Source: Bacillota bacterium
Lineage (GTDB): Bacteria; Bacillota; Clostridia; Oscillospirales; Ruminococcaceae
Assembly: GCA_023396225.1 (NCBI GenBank)
Contig: JAEWWT010000025.1
Location: forward strand, 69,926-133,925
Direction: 5' to 3'
Length of the DNA stretch: 64,000 bases
Part shown: positions 60,499 to 64,000 of the stretch, one piece after another
Layout of the letters: each line of letters opens with the position of its first letter
Position numbering within the stretch: position 1 is the stretch's first letter
Position numbers and translations under genes: made by a program
Notes under the pieces: model-generated
The model's database searches: none
Told to the model about the DNA's origin: nothing
The model's input: the letters and a program-made list of their open reading frames with translations, nothing else

Positions 60499-62367
60499 AT
60501 GGCAGATATTTCTTCTACCAACAGAATGGCAGGTCTTATTTCAGGTCTTAAAACCGAAGATCTTGTAAAATCTATGGCAGCAAACACAAAAAATAAACTT
60601 AATACAAAGAAACAGAAGCTACAGTCACTTTCATGGAAGCAGGAAGGGTACAGAGCTCTTATCACAAAGGCTTCTGATTTCAAAACAAAGTTCCTGAACA
60701 TTGAATCATCAACATCTATCAGGGCTAATGCTGTTATGAAGAAGTTTAATGCAGTCTGCTCTGACAGCAGACTTTCTGCAACGGCTTCAAGCACAGCAGC
60801 AGAGTCAACATATACAATTAAGAGTGCAACAGCAGCAAGTGCTGCAAATATTTCCGCAACAGGTGCAATTTCCAATTCAGGTGTTGAGCTTGATTTCTCA
60901 AAGGCAGAACTTGATAAGGAATACAAAACAACAGTAAACCTTGACGGAATCAGGAAGGAAATTACTTTTATGGGCGGCGCTGACGCTGCTGCTTCAAAGC
61001 AGAATTTCCTTACAGAACTCAACAACCAGTTCAGTACAGCTAACGGAGCTGCACATAAGTTTAAGTTCCTTGATGATTCAACAACGCTTGTTTATGCTGA
61101 TGCAGCTGATGGCGCTACCTCAACATCTGACGGAATTGTACATAAGTTTGTAGTAGGATACGGCGAAGGTGTAGGCCTTAGCAATGATGTTTCAAATATC
61201 ATTGGTTCTAACTCTACTCTTGGATCTATTGGCTTTTCAAAGGAACTTCAGGCGGATGCTGACGGCAAATACAAAATCACTATCAATAAAATTGATTTTG
61301 AGTTTGACAAGGACACAACCATCTCCAGTATGATTAACAAGATAAATTCTTCTGAAGCTAATGTTAAGATGTCATACAGCTCTTTCACACAGAGTTTCAA
61401 GCTTGAATCCAAGACATCGGGAATTGATTCAAACCTTAATATATCCCAGTCATCAGGCAATCTTCTTAATTCTTTGTTCAATACAGATACAATCAGCGTT
61501 AATCCAGGACATAATTCAACTGTAACTGTAAGCAAAGATGGCGGTCCGGATCTTACATTCACAAGCGCAACAGATACTTACACCTTTGACGGAACAACCA
61601 TTAACGTTGCAGGTCTTGGAAACTTTAACCCGACAGAAGCAAAGGACTATGTTTCTGTCACAACCCAAAAAGACAATTCGGCTATTAAGGATTCTGTAAA
61701 GAACTTTGTTACAGCTTACAATGAATTGCTCGGTGATCTTAATAAGGCAATGCTTACAGCACGTCCTAAATCTAATAAGAAATATTATGACCCTCTTACC
61801 GAAGAGCAGCAGGAGGAGATGGAAAAGGACGAGATCGAAAAGTGGAATGAAAATGCGAAAACAGGTTTGCTTTACCACGATTCATCTATTCAGAAGCTTG
61901 TTTCTAACTTAAGAGCAACCATGACTACGTCGATAAACGGAATGTCACTTGACGATCTTGGTATTTCTGTTTCAAAGGAAAAAAAGGACTACGGTAAGCT
62001 TATCATTGATGATGCAAAGCTTGAAAAATGCATTAATAATTACGGTGACAAGGCTGCGGATTTATTTACAAACCTTGAAGAAGGTATTGGTATAAAGCTT
62101 TCAACTGTAATTGATAAGGCTATTTCTACGAAAAAGGATGACTATGGTTATCTCACTAACATTGCCGGAGTTGCAAATACCAACTCTGAAAAGGAAAATC
62201 TTATATATGATCAGATGGATACTATGCAGAGGATGATTACAGATCTTGAAAGCAAGTATGAAAATGAACAGAAAAGATACTGGGCTAAGTTCACTCGGCT
62301 TGAAACTTATATGAATAATATGAATGCACAGTCATCCGTATTCAATAATAATAATTCGTCTTATTAA
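60499..62367 (+). CDS. fliD: Flagellar filament capping protein FliD
   Basis: This 622-residue cap protein folds arriving flagellin at the filament tip. The N-terminal RMAGLISGLKTEDLVKSMAA and KKQKLQSLSWKQEGYRALIT, the middle beta domains and the C-terminal coiled-coil NLIYDQMDTMQRMITDLESK, YENEQKRYWAKFTRLETYMN are typical. The ATG at 60499 (AAAAGGAG upstream) is preferred to the TTG at 60490. It is followed by fliS behind structured leader copy C. Confidence 0.95.
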   Translation: MADISSTNRMAGLISGLKTEDLVKSMAANTKNKLNTKKQKLQSLSWKQEGYRALITKASDFKTKFLNIESSTSIRANAVMKKFNAVCSDSRLSATASSTAAESTYTIKSATAASAANISATGAISNSGVELDFSKAELDKEYKTTVNLDGIRKEITFMGGADAAASKQNFLTELNNQFSTANGAAHKFKFLDDSTTLVYADAADGATSTSDGIVHKFVVGYGEGVGLSNDVSNIIGSNSTLGSIGFSKELQADADGKYKITINKIDFEFDKDTTISSMINKINSSEANVKMSYSSFTQSFKLESKTSGIDSNLNISQSSGNLLNSLFNTDTISVNPGHNSTVTVSKDGGPDLTFTSATDTYTFDGTTINVAGLGNFNPTEAKDYVSVTTQKDNSAIKDSVKNFVTAYNELLGDLNKAMLTARPKSNKKYYDPLTEEQQEEMEKDEIEKWNENAKTGLLYHDSSIQKLVSNLRATMTTSINGMSLDDLGISVSKEKKDYGKLIIDDAKLEKCINNYGDKAADLFTNLEEGIGIKLSTVIDKAISTKKDDYGYLTNIAGVANTNSEKENLIYDQMDTMQRMITDLESKYENEQKRYWAKFTRLETYMNNMNAQSSVFNNNNSSY

Positions 62368-62381
62368 TCGTTAGGAGGGCA

Positions 62382-62511
62382 AGATTAGAAGATAAATCTT
62401 TTAATCTACGAGTTTTGTTTCTTTTGTTACGGTAACGTTGTTGCCTCGATTTGCTTAATTGAATTTATTCATTTGCAGACACACAAAACTCAGAAAGGAA
62501 TGGTCATAAGC
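62382..62511 (+). promoter_or_regulatory. Structured leader, copy C, of fliS
   Basis: A 12-bp hairpin (AGATTAGAAGAT/ATCTTTTAATCT) is followed by GAGTTTTGT (62410-62418), which is the exact complement of ACAAAACTC (62483-62491). The latter directly precedes the AGAAAGGA ribosome-binding site. A small GTTAC/GTAAC hairpin lies in between. Confidence 0.7.
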
Positions 62512-62877
62512 ATGCAAAATCCATATCAGAAATATATGCAGCAATCAGTAACGACAATGACACCCGTTCAGCTTGTTGTTGCGTTATATGATAAGTCAAT
62601 ACTGGAATTAAATAAGGCTGTTTATTTTATAGAGCAGAAAAACATTCCAAAGGCACATGGCTCAATTATGCGTGTGACAGAAATAGTTGATACACTTGAT
62701 GCTCACCTTAAAGATAAATATGAAATATCAGAAAACCTTGCGGCGCTTTATCAGTTCTTTAGAGAAAACTTAATTAAAGCAAATATTAAGAAGGACCCTG
62801 AGATAATTAAAATGCTTGTTCCTTATTTTACAGAATTAAAGGAAGCTTTTGAGGAAATCAGTAAGAAGGGATTCTAA
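62512..62877 (+). CDS. fliS: Flagellin export chaperone FliS
   Basis: This 121-residue four-helix protein binds the C-terminus of flagellin and keeps it unfolded for export. It starts MQNPYQKYMQQSVTTMTPVQ, followed by LVVALYDKSILELNKAVYFI and the helical remainder LYQFFRENLIKANIKKDPEI. The ATG at 62512 is used; an in-frame ATG at 62500 lies within AGAAAGGAATGG. Between fliD and a fliT-like gene, the usual order. Confidence 0.94.
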   Translation: MQNPYQKYMQQSVTTMTPVQLVVALYDKSILELNKAVYFIEQKNIPKAHGSIMRVTEIVDTLDAHLKDKYEISENLAALYQFFRENLIKANIKKDPEIIKMLVPYFTELKEAFEEISKKGF

Positions 62878-62917
62878 GTACCGCTTGCTCTGGAATATGT
62901 GAGAGGAGGAAAGACTT

Positions 62918-63385
62918 ATGAATCAGCCACTTTTAGGTCTTGTAGATAAAAAAATCAGACAGCTTCAGAGATACAATCTGATTACTTCACAAATGATATA
63001 TGAAGATATAGACGGTGTAGGCGACTTGATTGACAAGCGTCAGAAGCTTATTACTGCACTGGATGGTGTTTCTGTCGAGATAAAGAAGTATGTAAGCGAT
63101 CAGTCCATTGAACAGCAGGATACTATTAAAAGACTTATGAAGTTTGAGGACATCGAAGGTCTTTCCGAAGAAATGCTGCAATTGCAGAATAAAATCAATG
63201 AAACTAAAAGACTTACAGATGAAATCAATAAGAATGACAAAAAAGCTTATGGACGTATTAAGGCAATGAGAGATGGCCTGCTTGATGAAATGTCGAACTC
63301 GCAGAAGAGCAAGAAGATAATTGACTATTTCTCTTCAACCAACGTTGATGTCAATAAAGGCAGTAGACTGAATATTTCAAAATAA
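62918..63385 (+). CDS. FliT/FlgN-like flagellar coiled-coil protein
   Basis: This 155-residue all-helical protein (PLLGLVDKKIRQLQRYNLIT, EDIDGVGDLIDKRQKLITAL) lies at the end of the late operon, where the FliD chaperone FliT is expected. Sequence similarity is weak by nature, so the name is not assigned firmly; a FlgN-type chaperone is an alternative. GAGAGGAGGAAAG precedes the ATG. Confidence 0.7.
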   Translation: MNQPLLGLVDKKIRQLQRYNLITSQMIYEDIDGVGDLIDKRQKLITALDGVSVEIKKYVSDQSIEQQDTIKRLMKFEDIEGLSEEMLQLQNKINETKRLTDEINKNDKKAYGRIKAMRDGLLDEMSNSQKSKKIIDYFSSTNVDVNKGSRLNISK

Positions 63386-63406
63386 TAATTAAACAATAAG
63401 AATTGC

Positions 63407-63440
63407 GGAGGCTTGCTGTGATAAACACAAGCCTTCTGTA
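63407..63440 (+). terminator. Possible terminator of the late operon
   Basis: GGAGGCTTG (63407-63415) pairs with CAAGCCTTC (63428-63436) with one G-T pair over a 12-base loop. The T-run is short, so termination may be partial and run into the tRNA gene. Confidence 0.5.
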
Positions 63441-63443
63441 TAT

Positions 63444-63520
63444 GCGCCTGTAGCTCAGTTGGATAGAGCGTCAGACTCCGACTCTGAAGGCCGCTGGTTC
63501 GAATCCAGTCGGGCGCACCA
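63444..63520 (+). tRNA. tRNA-Arg (anticodon CCG)
   Basis: A 77-base cloverleaf with GCGCCUG/CGGGCGC acceptor stem, GCUC/GAGC D stem, UCAGA/UCUGA anticodon stem with loop CUCCGAC (anticodon CCG at 63478-63480), GCUGG/CCAGU T stem with UUCGAAU loop, and an encoded CCA end. It reads CGG arginine codons. Confidence 0.97.
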
Positions 63521-63740
63521 GAGTATAACGAATAATTATAGTATCCGCCTTTGTAAACAGGGGCGGATTGCTTATATTGATATCTAATAATTAAGTGTAC
63601 AAAATTAAGACGTTTACTTACATATATAAAAACTGCAAAGAATTTTCGCCAAAACTTTAGCAGGGCATTAGCATTAATAATGGGAATAACACAACCAAAA
63701 ATATCATGGAAATATTTTTGATGTTTTTTAAGAAAAAGTG
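63521..63740. other. Intergenic region after tRNA-Arg
   Basis: It contains an ATCCGCC/GGCGGAT hairpin near 63542-63567 with a poor T-run, possibly the tRNA terminator, then A/T-rich sequence with no gene. Confidence 0.5.
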
Positions 63741-63769
63741 TTGACAAGAGTAGGTTTTGGTGCTATAAT
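63741..63769 (+). promoter_or_regulatory. Consensus sigma-A promoter P1
   Basis: Exact TTGACA (63741-63746), 17 bases, exact TATAAT (63764-63769). Confidence 0.92.
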
Positions 63770-63830
63770 ATAGAAACCGTCTGAGATACAACTCTTTACG
63801 GTAACAGCGAAAAAAGTTAATCAAAAGGTA

Positions 63831-63859
63831 TTGACAAGTTTGATACAATATGATATAAT
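63831..63859 (+). promoter_or_regulatory. Consensus sigma-A promoter P2
   Basis: Exact TTGACA (63831-63836), 17 bases, exact TATAAT (63854-63859), 90 bases after P1. Confidence 0.92.
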
Positions 63860-63921
63860 AGACAAGCTGTTAAAAGCCAAGCGCAATAAAAGATAAACGA
63901 AAAGAAAATTCAAAAAACATA

Positions 63922-63950
63922 TTGACAAAGAGCAACTGATATGATATAAT
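63922..63950 (+). promoter_or_regulatory. Consensus sigma-A promoter P3
   Basis: Exact TTGACA (63922-63927), 17 bases, exact TATAAT (63945-63950), 91 bases after P2. The transcript leaves the window. Confidence 0.92.
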
Positions 63951-64000
63951 ATAAAAGTTGCATGTCAAACGGTTGAATAAAAACTTTAAAATTAATTTTT

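Noticed and set aside
63325..63747. Minus-strand frame of 140 codons containing IRTSGLQSRSLTLYPTELQA
   Set aside because: It runs antisense through the tRNA-Arg gene; this peptide pattern is the well-known artefact of translating tRNA genes backwards.
1..64000. CRISPR array, prophage, integrase or transposase
   Set aside because: No regularly spaced direct repeats and no frame with integrase, transposase or phage structural motifs were found; the only repeats are the palindromic elements, leaders and in-gene repeats described.

Overview
The window reads as a chromosomal segment of an anaerobic, motile, endospore-forming member of the Clostridia, most likely a Ruminococcus-like Oscillospiraceae. 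The evidence is a pyruvate:ferredoxin oxidoreductase, sporulation genes (yabP, yabQ, gpr, spoIIP), Firmicutes gene orders (yabP-yabQ-divIC-yabR, gpr-spoIIP, flgM-flgN-flgK-flgL-yviE-fliW-csrA), moderate-to-low GC and A/T-rich intergenic regions. The species cannot be named from sequence alone. No prophage, transposase gene or CRISPR array was seen.

1-20.4 kb is a mixed housekeeping region. It holds the start of a secreted protein gene (minus strand), a HEAT-like protein, a radical-SAM SplB-like protein with L-aspartate oxidase, pyruvate:ferredoxin oxidoreductase, an LD-carboxypeptidase and a GNAT acetyltransferase. The sporulation/division cluster yabP-yabQ-divIC-yabR follows, then an Smr protein, a formate/nitrite-type channel, ribosomal protein S20, gpr-spoIIP, and a small operon with a permuted NlpC/P60-like protein. 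Divergent from that operon is PilZ - ParA ATPase - ComFB-like protein, two of which belong to families linked to cyclic-di-GMP.

20.6-46.8 kb is a large early flagellar/chemotaxis operon: flgB flgC fliE fliF fliG fliH fliI fliJ fliK flgD flg_new flgE flbD motA motB fliM fliY cheY fliO fliP fliQ fliR flhB flhA fliA flgF flgG cheC cheD. It runs from a good sigma-A promoter to a terminator behind cheD. FliL, FlhF and FlhG are not encoded where they would be expected. 46.8-48.9 kb is a minus-strand pair (FliK-like/YlqG and the FlhB C-domain protein YlqH). 49.0-54.8 kb is cheA-cheW-cheR-cheB-cheW. 54.8-63.4 kb is the late operon, behind a perfect sigma-28 promoter: flgM flgN flgK flgL yviE fliW csrA fliD fliS and a fliT-like gene. 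A tRNA-Arg(CCG) and three tandem consensus sigma-A promoters, probably for an rRNA operon beyond the edge, finish the window. Flagellin itself is not present.

The genes form a coherent programme. The early operon builds the basal body, export gate, motor and hook, and makes sigma-28 (FliA). Hook completion allows export of the anti-sigma factor FlgM, and sigma-28 then drives the late operon, where FliW and CsrA couple flagellin supply to translation.

The most unusual material is non-coding and repeat-based. A structured leader architecture with covarying stems precedes at least three unrelated genes and probably a fourth. A 117-bp palindromic MITE-like repeat occurs four times. A conserved 12-nt spacer containing an in-frame ATG lies between Shine-Dalgarno and start codon in many genes. 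FlgL carries a roughly 170-residue repeat insertion including hexapeptide repeats.
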